From the NCBI GenBank assembly GCA_034008185.1, contig CM067084.1:67924612-67988611 (forward strand): a stretch of DNA of 64,000 nt. Direction: 5' to 3'. The DNA comes from Gorsachius magnificus. Its lineage: Eukaryota > Chordata > Aves > Pelecaniformes > Ardeidae. A program made the position numbers and the translations under genes. The notes below the pieces were generated by a model, which did not search any database, was not told where the DNA came from, and saw only the letters and a list, made by a program, of their open reading frames with translations. This document shows positions 40,330 through 51,421 of the stretch, in pieces; positions within the stretch are counted from its first letter, which is position 1; every line of letters begins with the position of its first letter.

Positions 40330-40374
40330 TAGGACCTGCGTGTAACAAAAAAAATGCCGTACTCCTTGCATCTT

Positions 40375-40470
40375 ACTGCGGATCTGCCCAGAGCGCTGCA
40401 GTGCCAAATACGGACGACTGAGATGCCTCAGGTATAAATAGGAGAAAGGCCTTGCTGGCTCAGTGCTCCC
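40375..40470 (+). promoter_or_regulatory. Orphan TATA-box patch with CpGs
   Basis: A perfect TATAAATA (40433-40440) follows about 60 bp with several CpGs (TTACTGCGG, GAGCGCTGC, ATACGGACGAC), unusual for this CpG-poor window. A start site would fall near 40465. No open frame or recognisable first exon follows. A decayed LTR promoter, a lncRNA promoter or chance are all possible. Confidence 0.22.
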
Positions 40471-43400
40471 CTACATTGGAGAAGCAGGCGGGTAGGCCAC
40501 CTGGTGTGCCTCATGCCATACAGAAGTACCCAGGGAGACATCAGTGCTGCACAGAGCAGGCAACCCTCTTGTCCAGCCATGTTCTCTCCTGTAGAAGGAA
40601 AGGATACTCCATAGGAAGCCTACTCTAAAAGGTAAATTTGAAATACAAAACAGGTCAAAAGCCTTCGTTTTCTAGAAAATTGTTCAAATTAACTAACAAT
40701 GGGTAGAAGGACACATTGAGCCTTTGAACTGCTGAAAGCTGTAACAAGGGCATTTCCTTGCGGAGCTGAGTCTTGGGGCAGGCACGGCACTTAAAGAACA
40801 GTAAGGAAGCCCTACCACACAGTGTTTGATGCGAGGGTAGATTTAATCTTTACTAATGAGTCAACAGGGGGTTCAGTAGAAGACTGTATGTTGAATTAGT
40901 ATATTCCCAGCTTCACTGTCCATGCTTCCTGGACAGCAGCTCTCAATTTTGTGGTCTTGTGAGTAAATCTGATCTGCTGATACTGTGGAAATTGCCTGCT
41001 CATGTTATGGCTCAGCCTCTCCGATGTGTTGTCTGTCACAACGCCTATTTGGTGCAGTTAGAGAGAAAATATTCTGCTTTGCCTTGACATAGGATATGGA
41101 CAGCCCTATGCTAACATATTAACACGTTAACGTTTGTCCTCTTTTAATACTGCTTTTAATATTTAAAGTGCAATCTTCACTTAATACAAATGAGAACTTA
41201 GTGAAGCATGCAAACTTCAACTAAAAGTGAATTCAGCTGAGCAGCACCATTTGAACACTGAAGAAGATTTGTATTTCATGTTCACAAACAAAAAAAATCT
41301 TTCTTCTAGTGTTTTTATTTTAATTCTGTGTTCTTCTCTTTTATTCAAAATGTTTACCTTTATAGGATGGCTTGTAGCAGATTTTAACATTGATATATGC
41401 TAATTAGCTGATAAGAAAAACCTGACTCAGACCAGATGAGGAGAACGTCATTAACTTATTTTGTTTCCAATGTCTTCTGGCATTTTCTTGAATTTTTGAG
41501 GTATTCTGATGTTGAAAAAAGAAGGGAGTCCATACTGAAAGTTCAGGACAATGCAAATTTCATTAGGTTGCCAGGAGTGTCAGATCTCTAAGAAGCCTGC
41601 GTACATCACATACACCTGAGCCAGAAGACAAACAAAAAATAATTTAGGCAGGAAGTCACTTGCTGCCTCTGCCTCTGGGAAGCTTGTGAAAGGTACACTT
41701 GGCTGTCATAGCCATTGCGGCACCAGGAAATTTGTCCTTCCCAGTGCTGAAATCCTTTTTACGTATCAGAGACATCAGTCACTGCAGACGTGAATCAATA
41801 TTGAGGTGATGGCTCATCTGATTGCTTATGGACTCTGTGTTCATTGCCTCTGGCTTTTACAGAAAACTTTTGAACATTTTCTTTGTTTTCTGTACTTCTG
41901 GAAAGAAAAGTTACTTACAGTCTCTCCTGATTCTCCTGGACCATTTATGAAGGAGCCCTTCAGATATGGTTGTTCCTTCACAATTAGGTCTCTCCCATAA
42001 GGAAAAAGGTGCCGAGACCTTCAGGTTAAAATGTAATAATTAACAAAAAGATTCACAATTAACAAAATACCTTTAATCGTTCCTGGTTTCAGCAGGTCGT
42101 TTTCACATCTACTGTCACATTCAGGAGTTAGTGATAAATAAAGCATTTTAGAGCACCTTTTACAGAATTTAAAAGACCTCACTCATGCTGTTATACCAGT
42201 TCAAATGCAGTTGATATCCATCTCTTTTACAGCTTAGGTCAATGTATAGAAAGATGTAACTATTCTCTGACTGTCACAGAATGAGAGGGAACTGTCCAGG
42301 CTGCAATATGTGATTTATTTTGACCTCCCCTGACCCTTTGCTTCCTTCAGGTCTCATTTCAATACAGCTTTAGAGTATTTTTATTTAAATTAACTTCTCA
42401 GCTTAATACAACACACTTATAAATAGGAAAAATTAACCCAGCTAAGAGTGTCTTTCGGGATATTAAAAAAAGATCACAGTACAAAAAGATTAAAACCTTA
42501 CCAGCAGTATTAACAATGTTCATATTTTATTGAAATGTGCTTTTCTGTGAGAATTCTTCATTTTACATAAATTTGAGAAGACGCTTAAAAAGGTAAACCA
42601 AAAACCAAAAACAATTCCACCATTAAAAATGGGGAAAACAACCCCACCTTTTTGCATTAACTTTTATTAAAGCAATAACTATTTTGATGTCGATAAAAGA
42701 CAGTTAAAATGAACCAGAGGAGAAGTTATTCCAAAGCAGCTCTACTTATTAATGTGCATTGTATAAACTCTCCTGTTTCTTGTTGTTCTCCTCCTTGCTT
42801 ACTCTTTATTCTCTTCCCCACTTCCTTTCCCAGAGGGAGTTTGCATTTTCTAACTCACAGGTTATCTTTTGAAGCAACTGAATAGAAACAGAGATAACTA
42901 TATACTGTTAACAATTCAGGAAGTATTAACTAATTAACAGTCTGGAAGAAAAAAAGATAAATGAAATGAGATCTCCTTGCTGGTAGGATCCATAGGTCAA
43001 AGCCAGTCAGAAGGTCTTGACGTCATTATGATCAATGGCTGCAGGAGGTTCAGGGTTGTACAAGGTAGAAAGAGAGGTTTTCCCCAGATAGTTGTTTCCT
43101 GAAACTACTATGTAGTCTTTATATTAATCCTGGGGAAAAGGAGTGGTTACTTTTTGTTTCTCTGATGTTTTCATTTGGTCTTTGTGTCATTTCATCTGTG
43201 TAAGAGGAAGGAAATTCAAGACACACTGTGGCGGAAATGCCCTTAGGAAAGTAGCAGAGATGGGTCTAGACTTGAGTCATGTCCTACCTGTTCACCACAG
43301 GTCTGTTATTCTTCTATTAGCTCCAAAACACCACTACCATGTTTATCTTAAAATGTGGCATATTTTAACTTTCTGGATTACTTCATCTGCTTAGTAGGAT

Positions 43401-46400
43401 TCATCAGGAACACTCTGATAGTATGTCTTTAAATAGAAAATTTCTGGAAATATGTTCTTTTGGACTAAACTTTCATTGAGAACCAGGAGAAAATGATGAT
43501 GGTAACTCTCTCTGCCTTGCCTCCAGAAGACAGACTGCAGCGCAGTGACTGGAGCACTCTCTGGGATACAGGACACCACTACAGTGTTTCCTTGTTAGTA
43601 TAAGAAAGGCAGGAGATAAGAAGGTATATTAATGGAGAGAATTTCATTTCAGGGAGAAATCTTGTGGCTAATGCTTTGTACAATGCTCTAATCTCTTAAC
43701 CCGGGCTTTCTTCCAACAATGCTGCAGTAAAGCATTCTTGATGTTATCATTCTAAGTAATAGGCTCAGCAGCTGAAACAGAAAGTGAAGAATTTTATTAT
43801 TTCTGCTTTTTGCCAGACTTTCATACCTTGATCCTATCCTGTTCTGTGTCAGACATTCACCTATGGGCCCCTCGCTGATTGCAGTGTTTCCGAAAGTCCA
43901 TTTTAAATGCAGATAGAGAGAAAAAGGCAGTGTTTCCTTCTTTCTAATACATTTATTTGGTAGTTTATTGCTATGTATCTTCAGGAATACACTCTTCTCA
44001 TTTGAACATTGAAACCTACTGAAAGCTCAACAAGTAGCAATATGAGTGGTTTCCTCACTTCTGCCCTACAAACTGTGACCCATGTGTCATTCACAGGGAG
44101 TTATTTTACAACTAAAAAGCATCTGAATTGATGACAGCTCTTACCCAAGAAACCATGGGTCTGAATCCAGGAAAATGTGATAGAAATGTCTACTCCAGTT
44201 TACGCTAGCTCTTGATAACTACCATGGCCTGTTCCACTATCTGAGAACTGACTGCACTAGAAAAGCATTTTTCCATTCCCTTGCCCAGAACAGGAGTCAA
44301 GGAAAAAGAATGGGATCTCTCAGGAAGGAAATTCCTATCCTGAAGCTAGAATATTGAGCCAGGCAAAGAATCCCGCACACTTACCACTGTTTTAGTTGCT
44401 CAAGCAGTCTACTGTTGCCACTTGCTTTACAGTAATATCTGTTTACATTTGTATTTTTCCCCCACTCCCAGAGTTTTCCTTCAGTTACAAATCCCATAAC
44501 AGCCCCATTCAGGGATGCTCTCCCAATCATAGTGGAGCAGTAAAAAAGGATTTATTTATAATTGCACTGTGACCAACGAAGTACCTGAATTGTCAGCAGT
44601 TGGCATGAATCAGAAAATAAATTATTTTTCTGCCCAGAAGAGGCCTTGGAGCAATAGAACATTATCAGGATCTGAACAAGCAAACTAGGTGTTAGAAGAG
44701 AAAGGCATACATCTTGCGGAGGAAGACTTTGGCAGGAGAAAGAAAAAAATAACAAAGAGGGCTTGGTTCTCAGCCAGGCAAAATTTCAGCAGAGGAGCTA
44801 AGCTGTGCTTACAGCAGCCTGGTGAAGGAGGGGGGACCTGGCTTTTCTGGGCTTCAAGAAAGGAGTCAGAAGTGAAGGATGAACACAAAGAGTGACATTG
44901 CATTTTGGAAATGGGCCATTTCTAAATGATCTTTACTTTCTTATTCCTATCCTGAGAACAAAAACCAACAGAATGTTAAAAACTCCCTCCAAAGACTATC
45001 TCTGTGCATCCGCTTGTTTACTTCGGTCATCTACAAACCGAGATCATCAGTAAACCAGAAGATTCAAACTTTAAAGGGGACTATGTCCATCTGAGGGTTT
45101 ACTACTAAACCAAGGGCTAGATGATTGGATCAAGGACTCTTGTGTCTCAGCTGGAGGCAGGAGAGCTGCTTGATAAGACAGGCACTCACAGCTCAGGGGG
45201 CCTGAAACTTTCCGAGGAGTTGGTGGTAGCATCTTCTTAAGGAGTATTCAGCAAGGGCGCTCATCCAGAATATTGAAATGGTAGCCTGGAGATCCAATGT
45301 AACAGTAATCTCCTTGTATTATTTTCAATGACTTGGAGAAATGTTTCACTGTACCATAATGCTGAAAAGTATAGTGAACTTTGTTCCTAAATCCTTTTCA
45401 TTTCTGTTTTGGTCTTCTTGGAATAGAATGAACATGAGTTAACAGGCAGGAAATTGTAAGGCTCAACCAATAGTTTGAATTCTGCAGATGCAAAACTGAA
45501 GTTATAATTCCTGGAATAAATTGTAAGATTTATATAATGCAATATATAAAAATGCATTATGTAATATAGCAGTATTAAGTAATATAGTAGTGAATTATAT
45601 ACTTTAAAATTATTGCACCTGCAATACATCATTGCAATTATATATTCAAATGTATAATACATATAATTTATTGTCATATACAAAATGTAATGAGGTAGTA
45701 AGGCATAGAAAATTATCAGGCTAAAGACTCTGACATGCTAAATGCTGTACCCAGCTTCCATACATTGCAGGCTACTCCACAAGGTGATCTTTTCAGACCT
45801 TAATTGATAAAAACCCAATGAGAATGAATTAGATACTTTATTAATCAGTATTTTGCATATCCTAGACAAAAAGATTAGTACCCACTATTTAACATAATCT
45901 TGATGACAACTGTGGCCTAAAACCAGCCAGAGTAGGGTTGGAAACTGCTCAGATTGCATCATTGTGGTGTGAAAACAGTGACACTGAAGATGGTCCTCAT
46001 ACATGAGAAGCTAAAGACTCAAGTCCTTGGAGTTTCTGTCCTTACAGGCAGATTGTCTTTACATCCTCCATGAGCTTTCAGTCCCAAAACACTCTCAGCA
46101 AAAGTCCTCCTATCTCCCACCAAAGATGAATAGAAGTGCTTACTTTTAGCCTAGAAATAGGAGAAGGAGGTGGGCTGAAATCTACCTCTGTTGTTCTCAT
46201 GGGTAAATATAAATGAGGAATCACCTTTTATGAAGCAGAAGCTCAAGTGTAATTTGAGCGTATGCTTGTTGATGTCGAAGGGAAGAACTACCTATAAAAG
46301 GAAGTCATGACATTGAGAGCGAAGTTTATGATTTTATTGCCTATAAACTGTGGCCTAGCTATTTAAAAACAAAACAAAACATCTCTTTTTGTTTGTGTTT

Positions 46401-46776
46401 CAATGTATAAATGTTGTCTTTTTTCTATTTTCTCTCTGAGCTCTGTTACATGAATGCTTTATTGGGTAATAGCTAACCTCAAGTATTTTTTATGTTATGG
46501 CAAAATCTTTGGCAAAATCTGTTGATCCCACAACAAGCAACAATTAAACATACACCTAGTGTTTTAACCTGTAACCTAGAATCTTCCATCTACTAATAGC
46601 TGTGTTTGGAAAGCTGTTATGAATATGCTAGAAAAACAATGGATAGAATAAAAGTCCAGCTTTATACAAAAAGGACGTGTCATTTTCTTATTATGTGAAG
46701 ACAGCAAGCAAGACTTGGCTCAAAATGGGTTGTGTTTCATTTGCACAGTCACTGTAATTCTGAAGTGATACATTTG
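40471..46776. other. Non-coding DNA, no gene recognised
   Basis: No exon or recognised transposon. A very AT-rich patch at 45520-45690 includes ATAATGCA...TGCATTAT (45534-45560), an 8-bp stem at the size expected by chance. All open frames are below 100 codons and featureless. Confidence 0.55.
45520..45690. repeat. AT-rich low-complexity segment
   Basis: Dense TATA/AATATA words with several overlapping inverted repeats. It makes the minus strand open for 98 codons with a composition dominated by I, L and Y. It is a compositional feature, not a gene. Confidence 0.6.
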
Positions 46777-47119
46777 ATGATCAAAGGGCTGGAGAACCTG
46801 TCCTATGAGGAAAGACTGAAGGAGTTAGGTCTTTTCTCCCCAGAGAAGAGAAGGCTCGGGGGGGACCTCACCACAGTATTCTGGTATTTAAAGGCTACAA
46901 AGAGGACAGAGGCTCCCTCTTCACAAGGGGTCACATGGAGAAGACAAGGGGCAATGGTTACCAGTTGCAGCAGGGGAGGTTTCATCTTGATATAAGAAAG
47001 GAACATTTTACAATGAGAACCACCAGTCACTGGAACAACCTCCCCAGGCACGTGGCAGAATCTCCATCGCTGGAGGTTTTTAAGATGCGATTGGACATGG
47101 TGCTGGATATTCTCATCTA
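46777..47119 (+). pseudogene. CR1 ORF2 C-terminal remnant
   Basis: The [20 protein letters not shown] motif is in the frame starting at 46732. A later frameshift moves the remaining C-terminal part ([18 protein letters not shown], then H-W-N-N-L-P-R-H-V-A-E, then S-L-E-V-F-K-M-R-L-D) into the frame of 46935-47120. The catalytic RT core is absent by truncation. Confidence 0.88.
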
Positions 47120-47195
47120 GGCTCCTTTTCCCGCAAAACATTGTACCAGATGATCTCTTGAGGTCCCTTTCAACCTGGGCTGTTCTATGATTCCA
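46777..47195 (+). mobile_element. CR1 LINE copy, 5'-truncated
   Basis: Plus-strand CR1 fragment containing the last part of ORF2 and the 3' UTR. The start encodes [19 protein letters not shown], the conserved C-terminal block. It is followed by the GAGGTTTCATCTTGATATAAG and CACTGGAACAACCTCCCCAG segments and by TGGAGGTTTTTAAGATGCGA. It ends with GATGATCTCTTGAGGTCCCT and GTTCTATGATTC. An upstream frame is open from 46732 but belongs to the flank. The copy is diverged and non-functional. Confidence 0.94.
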
Positions 47196-49008
47196 CAAAA
47201 ATGACCTTTTTAAAAGAAAAAATCTCTCAGTGTTCAAGAATTTTATTTTTGAATTTGTCATTCGCAAAAGGTAGCATGCTGAAAAGAATGGGGATTCATA
47301 AGGCACTGTGAATTAAAACATATTAAGACCACAAATACAAGGTCAAGGCTGGTGGGAGACTGAGTCTCTGTGTTGTGGAATTGTAAAAGAGTATATGATT
47401 TTATAGTTAAAGACTATACCATAGCACATATAGAAAAAGATCCCCCAGGAACATAGGTGGTACATTCGAGATTAACTCCTGAGTCTGAGTAGTTGAGTAT
47501 TTCACTGTGCAGTCATAAGGTCCAGGTGAGGTGAGGGAGAGGGTAGTCATTTCCTACTCTTGTACATCAATGGCTCTTCGGTATGGGCAATTTCTTCCAA
47601 ATCCTCATGTTTATCTTCCAGTGAAGGCAAAAGGGACAGAGTAGGTTCCTTTGGGTCTTTGTCCTTCCATGCATTTTGGATATTAAAGCAAGTGAATACA
47701 CTGCTAATTCAGCCAACCTGGCAGCCCAGCCAGCCCATAGCAATAGCACACAGGTTGTAGGAAATCACAGGTATTCCCAGCCTGCTAACCTAATTAACTT
47801 GTGCTTATATTTTCTCAGCCAAATCTGAGAATTATGTGCAATTATCCACATTACAATTACCAACAATTAAGAACAGTTACATTCCTAGCAAATATGTTTC
47901 CTTGTGTCTTTACAAATGCCGAGCCTGATGTCCAAGTTCCAGGAGGAAGCGAATATCATGAGCAAGCAATGTGCTTACAAAGTGCCCTAATTTCCAATGA
48001 GTCACATTTACAGATACACATACAGATACAACTGTGGCTTTTAAGTACAAAAAATAGGTCACCTGGACTGTATGGATGAGAAATGCATTTAAAAAATGAA
48101 CAAACTCCATACATAAATGAACAAACTCCATATATAAACAAGAAGCTGAAATAAATGGAAAGACGGCTCAGAGACGGAAGCAGCCTGAATAACCTGAAAG
48201 CAGAAATGAAGGTGGTGTTGGAGTCTAGCAGATGTGTTGTGGCACCATCTTCCTCAGTTTTCCTACTCCTCCTCTATCCTTAAGGGAAAAATCAGACATG
48301 TTGCATTACTCCACAAGCCCTGTGAGAAGGGAGTCCTTCATAATTTAGAGACAAGTCCTTGTAGGAGGAAATCAAAGGAAGAAATTAGCATATGGGCATT
48401 GACAGCACTCAAGGAAAATAAAGTAGGTTCACAAGAATCTGAGGAAGAATGCCAGTGATTTCTCTAGAAGTCCTGGTTTGTGCAGACACCAAAGCTTCAA
48501 GCCTTCAAGTGAACCTCCCAAGCTATCATTTTCAAATGAACCAGGAGAAATCCAATATACACAAACCAGAGGAGCAGGATTTTGATCCCAGATGTGGACT
48601 CAGAATCTGTTGTTTACTCAGTGACATTTTAAGAGCTCATGCTGTGCTGTTACAGAGCCAGGTGACTCTTTCCAAGAGACAGATATCAGGGTGGTCTTTA
48701 ATAAATAGTAGGGGTTTATTCTGGCCTGTACTTCTAATTTGAGCAATAAGTTATTTCTTCATCTGAGGGTTGTATTTTCAGCTTTGGTTTTCACTTTGCT
48801 TTTTCACATACTGCATTTTACATTTATTTCTTTGAGGCACTCTGATCTGAGTTCAGACCTAAATATGTTTTCTGTATGTGCCCCAAAGGGACACTTTAAG
48901 CTAGTCAGGCATTGAACAAGTGCTCGTAGCCTTCAAACCTCTTTCCAGTCAGGCCTTTACGTAGTACGGCATGATAGTGAATATCAGAATTCTGGACTTT
49001 ACAATTTC
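47196..49008. other. Non-coding DNA, no gene recognised
   Basis: No exon recognised. It holds one 21-bp tandem duplication. The open frames at 48234-48458 and 48449-48742 have no family features. Confidence 0.55.
48094..48135 (+). repeat. 21-bp tandem duplication
   Basis: Two adjacent copies of AAATGAACAAACTCCATACAT (21 bases, the second ending TATAT instead of TACAT). The near-identity suggests a recent slippage or duplication. It produces a repeated Y-G-V-C-S-F in an otherwise meaningless minus-strand frame. Confidence 0.95.
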
Positions 49009-49108
49009 TATGCTTCAGTTTCCTCAGCTCTAAACAAGGGTTGATGATAAAGGTAAAATTATTCATGTACTTAAATGATGTGTAAATCAAATATTTAGTA
49101 TATGCATA
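49009..49108 (+). mobile_element. Old MIR-type SINE remnant
   Basis: The plus strand follows the 3' half of MIR: TGCTTCAGTTTCCTCAGCTC, then TAAACAAGGGTTGATGATAA (corresponding to the TGTAAAATGGGGATAATAAT region), then TTAAATGATGTGTAAAT and a TTAGTATATGC stretch. The order of words is right, but divergence is high and the 5' half is not visible. Confidence 0.55.
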
Positions 49109-49542
49109 ACCTATCAACCAGGAGATTTCTTGTATTTAAAAGGTACTTGAAGATCCACCACAGGTTCATTTCTATCAGAGGGAAAAGTCTCCTCTCAATT
49201 CTGCTTTGTTATACACAAAATCAAAATATTCCATATCTTTACCTGCTGGCTGAAAAGCATAGTGCTGGGATGTAGGCAAGACACCAGGGACCTCAACTAC
49301 TGAGCGGTACAGAGTAGAAATGAGCATTTGCATCCCATCAGGGCTGGCAATAGAAGGGACTGAACCTCTGAAGGAGAGCAAGCTGCCTATGGGCAGAACA
49401 AGACTCCCAGTGGGAGAAAGAGAGAACGAAAGGGGAGACAGGTAATTAAGAACTAAACAATAAAAATTAGAGAGCTGGGAGTCTCATCATGAGCAGAGGG
49501 CATTGGGTGGCCAAGAGGGCCATCACCCCAGCTTCTTGCCTG
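49109..49542. other. Non-coding DNA, nothing recognised
   Basis: No gene, repeat or motif cluster seen. Confidence 0.55.
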
Positions 49543-49591
49543 TCATAGAATCATAGAAACATTTAGGTTGGAAAAGACCCTTAAGATCATC
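49543..49591 (-). mobile_element. CR1 LINE 3' terminal fragment (about 50 bp)
   Basis: Two overlapping TCATAGAA octamers are followed by ATTTAGGTTGGAAAAGACCC and TTAAGATCATC, the reverse complement of the CR1 terminus. This is a very short 5'-truncated insertion or the surviving end of one. Confidence 0.88.
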
Positions 49592-50861
49592 AGGGTGAGG
49601 GACAGCTGGGTGACACTGTGTAAGAAAGGTCGGGACTTCAGTGGATTAGGGCTCTTGCTGAGCATGTGTGATATGTTGGTGCCCAACTCTAAGGAAGGAA
49701 GGAGAAGAGGATATGAAAGTAGTGTTAAAGGTAGCTGGACTAGAAAGAGAGCAGACTGAAACCACAAATACCAGGAAATAAGAGATAATGACAAATAGCT
49801 ACCTAACTGAGTAAGCTATATAATCACAAGAGCATAAACCAAAAAATAGGTTAATATTTGGGTGGGAGCAGATTTTGACTATCTTTCTGTGAACTGCTCC
49901 AGCTCATCAGCTGTGCAGTCAAAATAGTCTCTAATATGAAAACAATTCATAATTGTTATCCAACTCCAACATTCAGACCATTTCTAAACCCTTATCACTG
50001 GCGATGTTTACAGACTGTACCAATAACTGGCTTTATCTGCAGTGCAGCCAGGCTAGAAAATGAAGCAGAAACAAAATGTTACTTAAGGTCATGGAATCCA
50101 TGTTACATTTATAATTTGGCACAGATATCTCAAACACAGTAAAATCTATATAAGCTGTTAACTCTAATCTTCAGTCCCCTTCTGTCCAAATGTAATTTTG
50201 CTGCAGTCTCTTGACAGGGAATTATATTTCTGAGGTTTGCCTGATGAACAGATACTCTGCCTTTTAGATAAGTAAAAGATGTACAAATTAATTTAAGTAC
50301 TAACTAGGGATATACATCCTGATTCTTCAACTCCTACATATCAATGAATCAATTACTTCTAGGGTCATTTTGCGAGATGCCTGGAACTAACTCCTCAAAC
50401 TACTAACTTGCCAATGGTTATGGAGCTGCTAAAAAAAGAGTTCTCAAATTTTGACTTGCCCTTGGCAAATTTCAAGATATAAAAAATATATGACTGGCAG
50501 ACCACTTGTTTTAGGCATATCATGTACAACAGAAATAAAAAAAAAACAACCCAAAGTATGATAGTACTCAATTTAATTTCTAGACTTAATCCGAAAGATT
50601 TGGGATTTTTATATATATATATATATTCCTCATGCCGACCACTGACTAGAGATTTAGACTGGAACTACAGTATATAGTTTTCAATGGTTTTATCAGTTTG
50701 ACTGCTTTTGTGGTCTTTATATACAGGAAAAGCCCTAAAATAAATTAGCATAAATAAAGCATGCCAATTAGAAACCACTTTTGGTAGTATAATTTATTTC
50801 CTTAAGAGAATTTTTAGAGTTTATGTTGTCAAAAGCTACATCTATTAACATTTTTTTGTCA
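49592..50861. other. Non-coding DNA with (TA)n
   Basis: Contains a (TA)n run near 50610-50627 and no recognisable gene. The 49568-49759 plus frame starts inside the CR1 tail and is not a gene. Confidence 0.55.
50610..50627. repeat. (TA)n microsatellite
   Basis: About nine TA units follow a T5 run. An ordinary AT microsatellite. Confidence 0.85.
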
Positions 50862-51421
50862 TACAATCATGAAATAATTTAGGTTGGAAGGGACCTCTGG
50901 ACTTCCCCTAGGCCAGCTTCCTGGACTAGTGGTGTGGGGCTACCTTCAACGCTAATCAGGTTGCTCAGAAGCCAGCGCTTCTCCAGGTGCCTCTTCCAGT
51001 GCTTCACCGACCATTGCGAACATTGCCTTTTTGTATATACAACTAGAATTTCCCTTGCTGCACCCAGTGATCATTGCCTCTGAGCAGAGTTTGGCTATGT
51101 CCTCTCTCACCTCCCGCTACCTCAGGAAGTGGGAGGCAGCAATTAAATTCACCCCCAAGCCTCCTCTTCTGCAGACTGAATAAGCCTGGAGCTCCCTCAG
51201 CCTCTACTTCTGTGCTGGATGCTCCAACTCCCCAAGCTCTTTCGTAGACCTCAGCTGAGTTCCCACTTCTCTACACATCTCTTTCTTGTCCCAGGGGACC
51301 CAGAGCTTGCCAGGGTATTGCAGAGGCAGCATCGCAAATGCCAAATCACCATCCATTATCATGTCCCTTGACTTACAGCCCAGGGTGCCATTAGCCTTTC
51401 TCCTGTAATCACATTTTAAGA
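50862..51421 (-). mobile_element. CR1 LINE copy, old, 5'-truncated
   Basis: Minus-strand CR1 fragment. At the plus-strand left end, AATTTAGGTTGGAAGGGACC is the element's 3' UTR. Further right, reverse-complement segments encode degenerate forms of the C-terminal block (L-F-S-L-Q-K-R-R-L-G-like near 51165-51190) and of K-A-N-G-T-L-G-C (near 51390-51415). Many indels and stops show it is older than the copy at 57-58 kb. No terminal octamers of good quality remain. Confidence 0.88.
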
